The translations under genes were made by a program, and so were the position numbers. Below are positions 55,301 through 58,504 of a stretch of 64,000 nucleotides of DNA, in pieces; the first letter of the stretch is position 1; every line of letters starts with the position of its first letter. The DNA lies in assembly GCA_021732995.1 (NCBI GenBank), contig JAKFWA010000129.1:1-64000 (forward strand). The letters are read 5' to 3'. The notes beneath the pieces are model-generated. The model saw nothing but the letters and a program-made list of their open reading frames with translations, was not told where the DNA came from and ran no database searches. The DNA is from Planctomycetaceae bacterium (GTDB lineage Bacteria; Planctomycetota; Planctomycetia; Planctomycetales; Planctomycetaceae).

Positions 55301-57654
55301 TCTTGTGGGACTTCAACAACGACTCGGTGCCCGACTACTCAACGTCTAATGCCAGTGACACCATTCCATGGTTGGCCATTGGCAATCAGGGACTCGGCAC
55401 GGGCACCTCAACGATCAACGTCGTCGTCCAACAAGATGGACAGCCAGTTGCATCAGCATCGACACAACTCACGCTCAGCAATCGCTTCGTATTCTCCCAA
55501 ACGACCGACCACCAGGCGATCAAGATGCTGCAACGTGGCAATCTGCTGGAAGTGCGAGACAGCAGTGATGATTCGTTGCTCAGCGTCGCACGACTGGCCG
55601 GACTTAACTCCATTAGCGTTGCGGGCACTGCGGGAAGTGATGTGCTCACCGTGGATTTGTCCGGTGGCAACTTCTTGCCCGCGGGAGGGATCTCGTTTAC
55701 CGCTGGTGGGCAAGCCGCATCCGGCGCTGGAGATTCGTTACGCCTGTTGGGTGCCGCCTCAAGCGTCGCCCACACATTCTTGAATGCCCACGATGGTCGT
55801 GTAACCATCAACGATCGCGTCCTGAACTACACAGGACTGGAACCGATCTCTGACGAGATTGCAGCAGTTCAAAGAACTTTCACCTTCGCGGACACTGCAG
55901 ACAACATCACGCTGACAGACGATTCACAAGCCGGCAACGGCTTCATGCGAATCAGCAGTGTGTCAAGTAGCGAAAGCGTTACGTTTGCCGCGCCGGCGGA
56001 GAGCCTCACGATCAACGCTGCTGGCGGGACTGACACTGTCAACTTGAACGCCATTGATTCCCTGTTTGCGGGCGAACTGACAGTACTCGGTGGTGCTGGA
56101 AACGATTCACTGACGGCTACGAGCCTGATCACGTCTGTGACTCTCAATGGTGAAGCCGATAATGACACCTTGAGAGGCGGCGCTGGGGACGACGTGCTGA
56201 CCGGCGGCGCCGGAACAGACAGCATCGTGGGTGGCGCGGGCAACGATACCCTCCGCGATGGTTCTGACTTTGATCTGACACTGACCAACTCAAGCTTCAC
56301 ATCGAGCAAGACCGGTTCACCCACGACGGTAGATTCTATCTCGCAGATTGAACTCGCCGACGTCTTTGGTGGAACGTCCAGAAACCGTATTGATTTGAGC
56401 GCCTTCTTCGCAGGACTCGGCGCCACGATCAATGGCGGTGGCAACAATGACACCATCCTCGGCTCGCCCGTCGCCGACTTGATTGTGACCGGTACCGGAG
56501 CCGACTCCATTAGTGGCAATTCAGGTGCCGACACGATCTTTGCCGGTAGTGGCAACGACACCGTCAGCGGTGGTAACGACGCCGATAATCTGAACGGACA
56601 GAACGGTGATGACTCCATCCTGGGCGATGCTGGCAACGATGTGATGATCGGTGGTGCTGGCCGCGATACCATGTCGGGCGGGATCGACAACGACTTCATA
56701 ATCGGACAAACGGATCCCGGTTTGCTCAGCGGTGGAGACGGTAACGATACGCTGCAAGGCAACTTGTCCGACGACACGCTCAATGGCGACGCTGGTGACG
56801 ACCGACTCTTCGGCTTGCAAGGTAACGACAGCATCGCCGGTGGAGACGGCGCGGACTCACTGCTGGGTGGAACCGGCAACGACACCATGCTCGCCGGTGC
56901 GGGAGCCGACACGCTGCAGGGCGAAGTCGGCAGCGATTCGATGGACGGCGGCGCCGACTTCGATCGCATTAATGAAGTGCTCGATACCAACTTTACGATT
57001 GTGGGTACTAACCTGACGTCCGGCTTCGGAGTGGATTCCGTCGTCGGTATGGAACGCATCCAGTTGGTTGGCGGAGCTGGTAACAACCTCTTTGATGCCC
57101 GGTTGGCAACGGTTCCTCTGTTGCTGTCCGGCGGTGCGGGCAACGACACATTGCTAGGTGGCAATAAGGGCGATGGCATCGACGGTGGCGATGGAGACGA
57201 TGTGGTTTCGGGTGGGGCTGGCGGCGATCTGATTAATGGCGGCGATGGCTTCGACTACTGGCTGGAAGACGCGGATACAAACTTCACAGTTAATGGACTG
57301 GTGGTATCGTCCGCTACGACTGGTTCCGAGACCGGCGTCGGCATCGAACGCATCGTGTTGATCGGTGGCGATGCATCCAACACGTTGAATGCTGCTACAT
57401 CGAGCGTGCCAGTCATCCTTATCGGCGGCAAAGGCAACGACACTCTCATCGGTGGCGCACTCGCTGATACCTTGAGCGGTGGCAACCGCAACGATGCCGC
57501 TGTGGTGGGTGGCGACGGCACGGACTCCTTGGATGGTGGCCTTGGTTCCGACATCCTCGAAAACGATCCTGTCGATGCAAAAGTCATCGGCGCTGGTGAT
57601 ACAACTGTTGCGGATGTCTTCACGCTTCTGCCGACATGGATTGATGCTTTGTGA
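25372..57654 (+). CDS. Giant extracellular multidomain protein 2 (~10,760 aa, about 1 MDa)
   Basis: One uninterrupted 32-kb frame. Start at 25372 (MLMLNWLSTLKTRG) resembles the start of giant 1; the planctomycete motif KLENRALLS is at residues 44-52. Approximate order: Gly/Ala/Thr-rich beta-solenoid of ~55-residue repeats 55-3850, interrupted by four ~70-residue HGL/GLxxGxxYYV modules; RTX blocks from ~4120 to ~5820, interspersed with an EF-hand-like Asp loop (~4960), a PPC-like domain (~5225-5340) and LamG 1 (~5540-5760); FG-GAP/VCBS 5900-6530; proprotein-convertase P-domain 6280-6420; LamG 2 ~7080-7290; LRR segments around a DNRLRE domain 7320-7620; LamG 3 ~7640-7850; PA14-like ~7900-8070; LamG 4-6 ~8160-8810; PKD-like 8830-9280; six Ig-like repeats 9280-9940; terminal RTX 10240-10760. 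Probably a Ca-binding surface or matrix protein; function unproven. Confidence 0.9.
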   Translation: MLMLNWLSTLKTRGMRRGRSRKRQILRAGAQWFAGAFLSPHAEKLENRALLSQVSLTSGSLFVTSSGTLSETITVSRNAATVTLSDPGNPVTASGAGLTQVNANTVTFDATALTGLFSMNLGGGTDTIAFGAGMLLTAAGGMDLAAETITVGAGAMLTTSGATTNVTARGQTISLGAGARILTGGDISLAASATDIRGYFSSLTQPNQAAKITLTGATLTGDDISVTADAQDVTGNQVPDLVQDFLGPVKSLIESATGKTLPTLDGFSAVVNLRGADAIVTVDGATSITATGRVGITANAVANSQLDAQAVSSRIGTDSKKVNLGVAVGYSEAEGNATVDVIGTTTISAGGNVLITSDANVVAEARSKTTANLGRDGDTADSGANAFALAISNADLTSKANVGQNVVIASALGNINVLSNGEVVSHPDAQAGSYLDGMSGVTVGLAFDDSEIKASVDGKLTAKGADPVLRFNPVASGIVSLSADTIRIPAHGLKQGQRFVYTNGGGTSIGGLEDGETYVINVVDTNTVQFARERAIGINAAQTNATATQTVAALDLKTFDASASGAVDANTDRIRITSHGFTNGQKIIYTAIDNPPILGLRPGSEYLVKLVDANTFQLQNPLTATINPNSVVNLRVETAQNGNSIPPTGEHGFLFEKNTKSFAPQTAVNATRGTLTLANHGYQTGDAIVYRTDPTKTSVQTARYHGVPLPTLVRDTPIAGLNSGDIYYVSVVDANTIRLARSVAEAEAATAVDLTSLGSGVSHGLDFGLTNGIGVQAHLSAENKVNAGSSVGAEPPEAEAQDSNAAASDTDDAKKLMSFDPMDTASADQGSTASDTKQSGSKFKLSIAGGVGLNSIKHDVAATVGSTAVLKSEADVDVKASIRNDVQIIVEAELTKEKKDTDDQGNAQTPTEINAAAGVALGFYNNSAKATIGAGAKVDAHDTITVDTQVSYPFLAAPDDDINAAQLFTDDRPSLKDVLAGKLNFSADVLNSWVLTKSESETATVGLAGAVSITSFRNTSEARINNGALINQDTSATFRSGTQKVDVSALTDVQLIDMAGLGQIEFTKDQAKEALKKGSVYELNNPKGVTGKNGIGGAVLLRFLDNNTKAIVEDNVRIHTANAGGLNVAATEKTLGIALAQSGGDAGRFGLSASVIVNDHDSSTQAQLQSGVIVDGGSINLNATSNVTHVSLAGAVQTAGEVGIGASIAVNEISRNTAAFIGNADGTAAGTGGTDLNSSDITIEALNSGNLYAFGVAATKINKADTKNDFDGKEADTKTDTASANSAASSQKSNSGDKDKQGKYGLGLSGSVSFNVVNDSALAFINDTKTGTTNHITTGDATLHATNDTIIVAATGAATYSTKDNSGALAGAWTNTSLTGATKAYINSATLAASQVDVQARRTGRAITIAAGGAAAPRKNGIAISGSVTTTFVTDTTSAALTGGTVTSTGGIQVGARNDSNIISVAGAASFGSKAGIGAAVSVNTLNTTTSATITGTALSFAGQLGVTSLADGDIVSVAGSAGISTQGVGVSGTVAVNFITSNVTSSITNATRPGGALTSTGGINVAARDDSAITTVAGAVGVGKNVGLGAAVAFSRITSNVRAFADNSVLATTGTASFVASGTSGITSVAVSGSAGNDAALAGSVTINLIRTTVDGHVSGNSNINARSLVVSGSDGLGGDFNPVSAVRNNSIDFGFGHGLQTGDKLAYSSGGGTAIGGLKDGTTYYVITDGPNRVKLAASAGDATANRAITINGSSATGRRHSLSQSGIFALAGSVAGSSKAAIGAAVGINDISNSFQAFVSQSLVTTTNGDARVDAGSTAAITSIAIGGAGAGNFALGGAFTLNQIRNTIDARITGTSLAGSVMNANGNVIVESTDSASIAALAGGLAGAGTGAVGAAVAINRITDTTTATIDKATVTTSGVGNVSVNAETEATIGSLTVGAAGAGSFALGGSVSVNEISNTTRAKISGGAVVSANGSVGVTAFDDAIARTLAGGFAGSGSTAIGVANSTVVTSNVTEAFVDNDTSVRGKGLATLSIYDGTADSNGNRRRTSLSGVGVIAVSFEEIFSIAVGGGGAADVAIAGSATVNKLNETTRAFIGKGAQINANNTGAGTTQDVRVFASDVTTINGFAGALSGSAGAGIGAGADVGDLTKVTKAWIDISATVNANRDVRVEALSSEDVLSVSGVASASGVALAGSAAVYVGTITTQAFVAQDPTDLSTPRTAGTITAEGSVLVNANERAEFDVIAGSLTASGGAGLGGAAGVTVFTKTTEAFVGRNANVRGRGNRAGLVVNTGAFDVNYAAETGGDTEVQVRGFNAASSDADDPSLTQQRRATPATRSNFKGVAVTANNQDDIETFAISAGVSGGLDLQLAASVNLMTATTRAFVDNDANINQALTDSSTEQSVHVVAANDFYHLGIGGSASLSGTGSAAPGVEATLITNTTEAFIGQRVRADARADINVVARSTEDVLIVAAGLAGSAGVALAGAGGAVSVDNVTRAFVDSNAIVKAGGNVAVTATDLTETDIVAGSLGIGVTVAGAGVSTGVTLLKKRTSAFIGDAAQVDALANSATSLSAFNGVRSANGTLTSESIKGVLVQAYSSEDTFTVAASGAAGFGAGLAGAASVEIFDADTTAEIRANAQVNQNDAGAGSLQSVSVVAANDLTTFATGATVQGGIVAVGGGIDVGIVRNDTTASIGNNAKVAAELDVDVHAVADRDIQSYAISAGGGIAAFSGGVSVWSISGALNSNYSGTNVLQNRDNGNESAGGYAEGKTSTSGTGTLLGKYSSNDRNGSSDTTPDNSQLSGQTANRARTSIGGRGMSLDASDMIGAAVPTASGTMATVGTGATISAGRNVEVTADEGIKLVVVGGGGAVGGIGVGASVAIVSFDSNVVARINNNAIVSAGLRVGGGDVLVDSSYDANVSAKSFAGAAGFVGIGASVVLITDDANVSSSFGAGVQVRNADDLRIDASRTGNIDLLATGAAIGGLAAGASITDVTVTGSTSSFINSSVAIGTTLNQSVSDVFVTATTNVNVDSNTYAIAAGIGAGSANIAKVRLSPGTNASVGSGTIKTLGDVQVIADSRESSNANTFGLTFGGLAVGLSQSEVTATPVVTTLVGASSVIDAGGNVVIEARNDQADAGGAPNPTLRASGMGSLGALIGGTGTNITVQETQTVSAMVGSSAQIRAGGSARIRSLGGASVAGSASNSQVGGLSDGRAAVNTVAVTNSTASLGTNVVITTGGAFDLVSHAAEFTDTNSTGGGGGVVDLSEAIANSRVDFNSQALVGSGTKITSGGVLTVQGSANANTSTDAYVSNGGLGANANTVATTIIGNLSGLSVTPAVVTADVGSNALLQGSSVRVLANVDQLRSIADSESRATAVGADVDATSSTFESTAVTLHIAAGAALNGADAVELKANQLNVVSDADAFTYFEGLGGDSDSTTFAHQNIRTDLLVDAGSKIATSDLLVESRIEPPAVRAESEGESYAIDFGVETEDRSVAHFRNVAFNATTNIVTKAPVLTVTADGSVTKAVNVAHTVTPSEVIVTGINSSGLVRFDIPTAGVFGFASAALTGTASFTFEKRVPSVTIDNASSRSLRITGIDTTVNPTPSISINTGGANSSNFTTVVGAGAIASTLVQITSVGDVVVDGTIKNPIGQTAISAGGSIASSTAPAALIETPSVLLSANAAVGTVALPIRTQASNVEGRAVAGGFFATNSGALQIGGVNSATRGISAGAALTVVAAGPMTIVENVSAGGALTLTTTDSVNTGDNILVPGGITISSGAAATLNAGDNLDVQAGARITATGVLTLNVDQGNADTGVGASATITGAVSGSTVNIVGQTDTDTLDVPTLVGDAAVNRWEVTATNAGKINARYGFTGFENLVGGAPLDQFILSDNVGVTGSINGRGNTTTEQRDVLDYSLYVLGHPISINLETSQSTNLPRFFNIEDFVGSQSPDDELLGKHGTNAWTVNALNAGEVTNGGATAKFRNIENLTGGIGADTFTITGGGALGGTIKGTRDTTNIDNDLIVTSSLGALRFDVLARNAGEVHATSRLAKFQSVESVTAGAGDDEFVFSPLAGLSGLIDAGAGGNDLFNYSAWTTQATVNLTTGSNPTGTQSNVEHITGGSGHDVLTGSTSTNRIIGGLGDDTIVGGGGNDVLLGDGATITQVNGVLSGIIAEAGLGDDSITGGTGNDIIVGGGGNDSIAASDGVNFVLGDFGQIVLSNNAVISLRSSVAESGSDSITTGSGADVVIAGDGRDSVVDGGGSNLIVGDQAQVTLTGGVLATVATIDSTAGSSDTLTGSLLTDTIIGGAGADQISSGNGSNLVIGDGVSLVYTSGIVSRIDISASTTDGGDVIIGGNAIDTIFGGDGDNSVLGGTGNDDITTGAGRDTIDGQGGDDFVIGGLNDDSIIGGGGNDVLFGGLASFTGATRAAFDRAVSANYVLPPQFVTGEAVPAVLVTPAVVNNRSFDGDAADGRDTLLGVAGNDVLFGGADADSVDGGNDADYVDAGAGNDVDVSGAAGDDVVRGGAGQDVLRGADGLDSLYGDAGDDRLFGDAGSGNSQAGQKLFGGDGRDSLFAFATVTTTGGDLLNGEGDGDFLFGNLASELLIGGAGNDIIQGDGLNGSGYATNSAAATTGGKDTIFGDSGEDQITGGGGDDLIWGGANSDMLEGQSGANTVFGGSGIDVMTVWTGAGAGNDKIDGHFGNSSANDVADEFNDTDILVINGTSGNDQILLSQHKPANVPAPGFNVRLDYKAGNAATVTRSLNLLKPDGTPLVEQFQIAGLGGNDIIGFATSDAVLPVGVTNPVGTGATQADPLDLSLLNGRSNDWVGAFSGGGGNDLLLGGNGRDWMDGGLGKDVLYGFAGDDRLWGDQADGSVTDIDVMFGGAGNDDIIGGVGTNFEYAWSFAPDARLVPVPGANFSAGNVQALITGGKPANFGVFVNRATGKLQSTDGDLNNDGLLDNGEDLDGDGAVDAAYPQEVTGLNRSLGGEVNDFLFGGTTVDFLFGNGGNDVLFRADGSTLESLDDGVAGDEWKQYAREQDAVWYVGGTNSADEINVDFVTEPGALADHHLVTRLTNNNGNFSFAAQINLDFNAKDGSGQPIWNPNDIVLVDDLLAAQEAGRTASVASQLAALPVTEEVLASYLLPPEGDFQVILIDALDGNDSIEVGPTVQKTVWIDGGNGDDRIEIRGGNTILVDQAETGKSTRAFATRNDTRDQAFGLDTQQGSVQFNGLTIDNPNDVDWFTFGLPVNGSPKTLTVTTASPADLLSVDIFQVADFNDNDDPTPRLSFTGTQTTGALDLSTLATGTYFIRVKTNLNPTIYGMKFDFGGTLRQVNLSRGTDLVRQDVILGGNGDDILSGGAGEDWIFGQAGNDVLTGGKDRNASDLLFGGSGDDTFQIIPDALPLLKNQPNTVFDPATKVFMPTYSDLFAGGTGEDRVLFLGGDKDRRGFDVPDFAAIQFNTVLHRYEFSSLVWDIGTQSFRSDRDANGFEVLQQDRAFYQTRDVEQTQIDTRSGNDVVHADPGFQFLPLQNNGLIHRYSFNETSGTTFEDSVGDADATLINQAGSGTTAGGGGFTLTGSEVHLHGGSKANADYIELPDNVLGGLTDATFEFWATRESVQSFARIFDFGGSTTDYFTALWSRGTDAATDRVEWVDTGVAGDSNNRVDDSLQPYTNGTEFHLAFVVDQGAGTNGKTLVSWYKDGVFKGSFDTNTTLAQLTADNNWLGRSKFGDPTTDASYNEFRIYNRALGSSEIAFSTQRGPDFRFSSFTDTSLFEEFGIDRGDFEQGARAGALLINGGEGDDLLFGGTLDDTVNGGSGADLIVGGGGNDQLSGDGGADRIFGKQPDSKINTLPSSASAGTRPPEAFEYELAAPFLNLVTSTTELGLDGGVSGRSLSNLVPVGDFNNDSQADYIVTGTTESYLLLGPVNLNGIENPVLKADAIINHTALGRPQIGSNVSHGGDVNQDGIADLTFVRSSNGGYLVTVIFGGQVARLQGNNAIQWPHDWDQSFVTNTLLTSGTGSNARTIFIPAGNLSPNGLVNVQFLEYNGDDRSDVLVANNTTVGAPGLSTTQIGQVVQQVNPALGYIFSAETLVNSTSSLTPANALATLRTEEPIQQVETTVVGDVDGDGRDDVLFGANGLSVRADILPAPAFLNLNVLYPNANFVLETQGIQATIPIVAKGADLASFAAYTTLLNARINASPLAGLVVADLVPLGSIRIRTTAVGEAARLSLLLLVPSTTTPGTLEAADLLSNFRSPLPATFVANSTVSVPISFGAPAVYKSTINISGRTGVLSSLSVGVNITHTFAADLDVTLVSPTGTRIRLFSDVGGGDDNVIATLSDRGTQLMSQGVAPFTPATNNGVTLWRPEQPLSSLNGISVNGDWTLEVIDDEAADGGALNSWSLTVGESTPVVATGNALLRETLPFALLPSHSVDRPVVVTLKKEANYSVARPIALGDLNNDGRNEVGLIDAGGLDVYQGRANLDFSTPTQTYEGIIADAIGGNFDGVGSDDIAVLAFNPIVIPLGNLFDDPAGTSIVAAINSDTFGAVAADTDLGVERVQRGGASAVTIAPGVVFDFGNMGWEDSDFSAVLNDAAVIDGDTTLSIETTAPDRQGIGMHANAVLTFDLDEIRASGGYDANAAMRFISERAGLNASANSDGSVHVIAVVSSNTGVISATVDGIFSDFNQDEAGVWSISSEFASIFEAQPLTDANRFESFSNVQIPGTARYLTLVVTSAGDGNGNDHGVFEGARLEVTGAQRSNLVVFNSAAQSQGGPNYNLSQGSRITATSATPITTTSTMFDDGLYLSQVNFGDDPIGDFLATVSRPQSTSQLQLVPGQSLQVQLPTAFEELATISIPGAGSFVKGRGDTIRFDNAGQPFEFGGATERWFRFSTLGDGLAGNFLRVSDSTASLFDSQGGLIKADRLLFDLRTLPAGTYFLRVNSDALATPFVIEMNAPLAGQTHDVIAPEDRDTISGGDGNDTLAGNDGLDAILAGSGLDVVTAELMELHDREFFEAAPSTVVVSQLNSQTAPQPLDPVVKVFDPLLAAALAESLNKPVLEHDAQAADNFIRFDGVDDFFEQNISNLGSNATFETWVRPATDAEGYLFGTTVGTSEFGSVAGWGVEYDNGNWLITDALSGSFIAQTTVPAIVNAWQHLAVTFDVRKGMSVYINGTLVGGRVFLGSISDTRRIQVGKGEQGLFGTRFFKGDVDDFRVWDQALTREQIQLLFSDGNDPSSPGLPIVPGPGHRLIADWNFDDVNSTVVLDSGPNGFHGTLTGNPTFVLDQTFQPEVIVSQQFRASELAEIQNLSSNRPILDLIGLDKLTQLRELSVLGQAAGLQTLNASEDTYITDVVSAGGTTSVHGNDQDVRLLNVPGPFKQTPLVKFDLSSFAGRTVTGNATFELFLSGGVNPATQNVELHRSTANWNESTTFANIPGGGPLGTLDSVVLDTRSITFNSPTVAPARYVTFTVPAAVIQGWIDNPASNRGFVLKSLTTAGGTDLVFASSESANPPRLKFNVTASGKLDTVDLSHLTPVRITSGEAAGQILGTPELSALQLVDHPGITDISALVGLNKLNILDLEGTSVNPVSESTLNTLAQLPNLNTLTLPTTTLPRGTDLAVDEGATINVGASLASLDFDGVDDQVDFGSVPALGNLTTNFTVAAWIKPDAVNGFRRIISGGTVSLNGWGFGLQNSQLLFTSFGVKDYVTSMPVGISTGVWTHVAATLLPDNSVEFFVNGASVGRVTHNAPARPAVAEFALGVLRSQGTERFDGRINDVGVWTGALNSAQLDAVRRSDLIRVGAEPVAFWRLDEGTGTAISSAGPTQINGTLVGGPTWGSDVTTSSQLAFTPSFGLTAADDGIALATVHGGSFPIVIRNVSPTIVQTPNLDRVPNVFQELFFDGNFNDTNILSIDPARNPASFLAMTPGATGTLSTELRFENDAINARSGGETGVENFGAAWLGSVHIGAVGSGSPLTAGQITFGTDSDDGSSLFVDLNRDGVFQDSELVVNNGGFHGNEQRVGTVTLAAGIYDIAISYQQGGGGLFMEARFAQGAIAQGSYQSMTIINPGAPAQAGLWSAPTGGGVNEGQTVSVVASGTPGVFNVLVNGVVKEQLIVADPGPTDLASISPRITIENPNGTTTDVTQRALVLAEKSAVAVPGAALDQASNLTTTLWIKTSNTGTQTLLNATNLQQPDEFTIKLQAGTLVLTVHGESLSWPAASLTNGQFHHIAVVRNASTSTAELFVDGNSQGTRTFSGVQNALDVADRGLYLGQDQGIVGGGFNALQSFTGSIDDVTVWNRALTVDEVRKVLNNNVSESNADLRLRLAFNEGDGLRVVDRSIYGNDAELIAINEAGYASAALIQRPVGYFKFDEFLGRATPDSVNSNDATLVGSPTIVVGALPDEGNQALRFDSSNDQVTLPNILGDAVSFTFSAWVKPQSRTGEVQTLVSLGPDPVGNADEGGFAFFINDNILFFATEGTSFDGPEVAFGEWLHLTATYQGFPDNIQAGTLRLYVNGKQVASSTQNDGLRYRPAASTERISLGTYVLPSNFEFNGEMDEVGFYDRALSASQVAALYTSTRERAVLPGQPLVYYHLDETTDTTAVDASGNGRNGTYEGSFTLGAAAANQHFGTAPIFSNGTADTTVTVPALGTQSKVSVEAWINPVSRPTGGGFDAIYNSDGFPTGALHMQLLADGSLQIALNGGGGNRTFGSAATFPLNQWTHVVLTYDGTTGDYTVYANGESLGTQRGTPRTAVLGTGRVGGWLSGGVSRQFDGRIDEFAIYDRVLTADDVRSRSELRAADGQAPQWTRTVPSVFTESFTAPDNGTYTFAIAIDDGDGGTDTARRSFTVRNVAPTIQNIDPVGVTPGTTVSGTRPLGQPIVVDARDVTDAGVNDTFSYLWTVTTNNGELIGSSDSVDFTFTPTFAGTYTLNLTVTDNEGASTSIPSLTFTVNPVAGIGGTPTTTTTAGELVALNASSSSALANPGSFFATGVTPRREFAWTTSTNAAIVGAANGETVQIVPVAAGNVTATLVITDVFPVAGQASLRLTSAPQVVNWTASAATNVGLSRQTGTNVEGSTQRFVVSGLAPLATDAAGAALGIRAFAWTLRDISIPASPVTVTNAATDAFTFALPDDGSYSVTVTVTDTFTGGRTIVRSADQTLAVGNVAPTIDVGTDLIIAADGSVTLTASFIDPGESQAGQADPFRFTIDWGDKTTTGPTSVASMAGGSGGRQGSFTQTHTYATAPGNRTITITLADDRTSTVQTIVARDGTGPAATFSNVTPNNRNSAVGQVTINFSEAITGLDITDFTLLRDNDVMPLTDPLLIQKLSDTQYRVNVFGLTGQSGAYALQLNAAGSGIVDVAGNALTGSASRTWTTDSVAPTADIVDVSPDPRSTSVGVVTVNISEGVTGVDIADFTLTRSVNGGTPTAVSLAGLSVTKVAPSQYTLNLTSVTGSEGVYTLSLNSTGSGIVDGVANALATTVNDSWATDKTAPTADIVDITPDPRNTTAGTVTVNFSEPVTGVDIADFALTVVPTNSQSAATPIGLNIIRVEQLSPTSYAIDLSDLTSMSGKYQLTLNATGTGIVDLAGNAIGASASDSWTADFAGPTGSFSAAFPNPSNNALGLVTVAFDEAVTGVDLSDFTLAHDGVPVDLTGIPLQSVSSSRFTINLSAVTVEEGRYELSFNGQGISDAFGNKGSETIKRDFQVDRTGPIFEFDAVEPNIRNSAVGLVTVRINEPVSGLDISDFMLTRQPATGAPVNVPLTGLTLTSNNRVEYTLDLSTFTTTSGTYTLLLKSSATNIFDVAGNAQLAGDSVSWTRETTAPTATLSQSTVNPSTGSVNVVSIAFSEPVAGVDIRDFRLTRTVASQSTVIPLDRAVFDAISATDYTIDLSRLVPQVGSYRLELVATSSQIQDLAANAFVTTASTTWTVTSSPFSVSVNGPYSIDVGQALAVTATSAITGNVSFLWDFNNDSVPDYSTSNASDTIPWLAIGNQGLGTGTSTINVVVQQDGQPVASASTQLTLSNRFVFSQTTDHQAIKMLQRGNLLEVRDSSDDSLLSVARLAGLNSISVAGTAGSDVLTVDLSGGNFLPAGGISFTAGGQAASGAGDSLRLLGAASSVAHTFLNAHDGRVTINDRVLNYTGLEPISDEIAAVQRTFTFADTADNITLTDDSQAGNGFMRISSVSSSESVTFAAPAESLTINAAGGTDTVNLNAIDSLFAGELTVLGGAGNDSLTATSLITSVTLNGEADNDTLRGGAGDDVLTGGAGTDSIVGGAGNDTLRDGSDFDLTLTNSSFTSSKTGSPTTVDSISQIELADVFGGTSRNRIDLSAFFAGLGATINGGGNNDTILGSPVADLIVTGTGADSISGNSGADTIFAGSGNDTVSGGNDADNLNGQNGDDSILGDAGNDVMIGGAGRDTMSGGIDNDFIIGQTDPGLLSGGDGNDTLQGNLSDDTLNGDAGDDRLFGLQGNDSIAGGDGADSLLGGTGNDTMLAGAGADTLQGEVGSDSMDGGADFDRINEVLDTNFTIVGTNLTSGFGVDSVVGMERIQLVGGAGNNLFDARLATVPLLLSGGAGNDTLLGGNKGDGIDGGDGDDVVSGGAGGDLINGGDGFDYWLEDADTNFTVNGLVVSSATTGSETGVGIERIVLIGGDASNTLNAATSSVPVILIGGKGNDTLIGGALADTLSGGNRNDAAVVGGDGTDSLDGGLGSDILENDPVDAKVIGAGDTTVADVFTLLPTWIDAL

Positions 57655-57839
57655 GGACTTGGAGAATCAGGCAACCTCGCTCTATGTCAGCCAAGATCTC
57701 AGATCTCCAAAAATACCCGTATGGTCAAAAAACTTCGCCGAACTCAAAACGACGTAGATCACTGCATTTTCTCATCGCCAGATTACCGCATCTGTGTCGC
57801 TTGATTTCACGAGCCAGTACAGGGGACTGCCTTCCTTAG
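57655..57839. other. Gap between giant gene 2 and transposase remnant
   Basis: No gene or clear terminator hairpin seen. This marks the start of the mobile-DNA region. Confidence 0.4.
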
Positions 57840-58289
57840 GTGCCAAACATGTCTTTTCTACTCCAGCCTTGGCAGATTCTGATGGCCTGTCTCTGTGGCC
57901 TTGTGAATGAACGCCAGCAGCAGATCATCGAGTTTCAGAACGCTCAGATTCAAGCTCTGCTGAAGCAGCACGGCAGGAAGCGACTACTCCTGAACGACGA
58001 CCAGCGTCGCTTGCTCGCCGCGAAGGCTCATGCCATTGGCCGCAAGGCACTCTTGCAACTCACAACGATCTTCACACCCGACACGATTCTGCGATGGCAT
58101 CGGGAACTCGTCGCGCAGAAGTTCGACTCCAGCGACAAACGCCAACCCGGTCGGCCACCTCCCCGTGCAAAACCCTTTTCCGAACCATTCTCTGTTTTGC
58201 CGCCGCCAAAAGTTGTTGAAGCGCAGCGACTTAGCGATTTCCGTCTGATTCGGGGGGAAGCGCGAATCAACGCTCTACGGAAAGATTGA
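57840..58289 (+). pseudogene. Truncated integrase-type transposase, N-terminal part only
   Basis: The first ~105 residues match the N-terminus of rve-type transposases common in planctomycetes: FLLQPWQILMACLCGLVNER, QIIEFQNAQIQALLKQHGRK, RLLLNDDQRRLLAAKAHAIG, TIFTPDTILRWHRELVAQKF. After GRPP the frame turns into unrelated sequence and stops, so the whole DDE catalytic core is missing. It is a related but distinct copy of the complete transposase that follows at 58.5 kb. Confidence 0.8.
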
Positions 58290-58504
58290 GGCTGGTCCAC
58301 GCGCCTTCAACGAGAGCGCAACGCGGCAAAGAGAGCGCGTCATCCGTTCGGGCACCGCGTGTCAGCCCGATACGATCGGCATGACCGGGGCGTTTTGATC
58401 GCGGACCGGAGCCGGGGGCGAAACCCGGCTTTACCACAGCCCATTCCGGGGTGCAAAAAGGAAGCCATCTCCCGTGTTGCCAATGGTTTCCAGGTTTTAC
58501 CGCG

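Noticed and set aside
55869-57179. 436-aa Pro/Ser-rich minus-strand frame opposite the RTX repeats of giant gene 2
   Set aside because: Direct antisense of GGxGxD-type repeats, which always yields PPSS-like frames; not a gene.
1364-57654. A type I secretion system serving the RTX giants
   Set aside because: No ABC transporter, membrane-fusion or TolC-like gene is present in the window.
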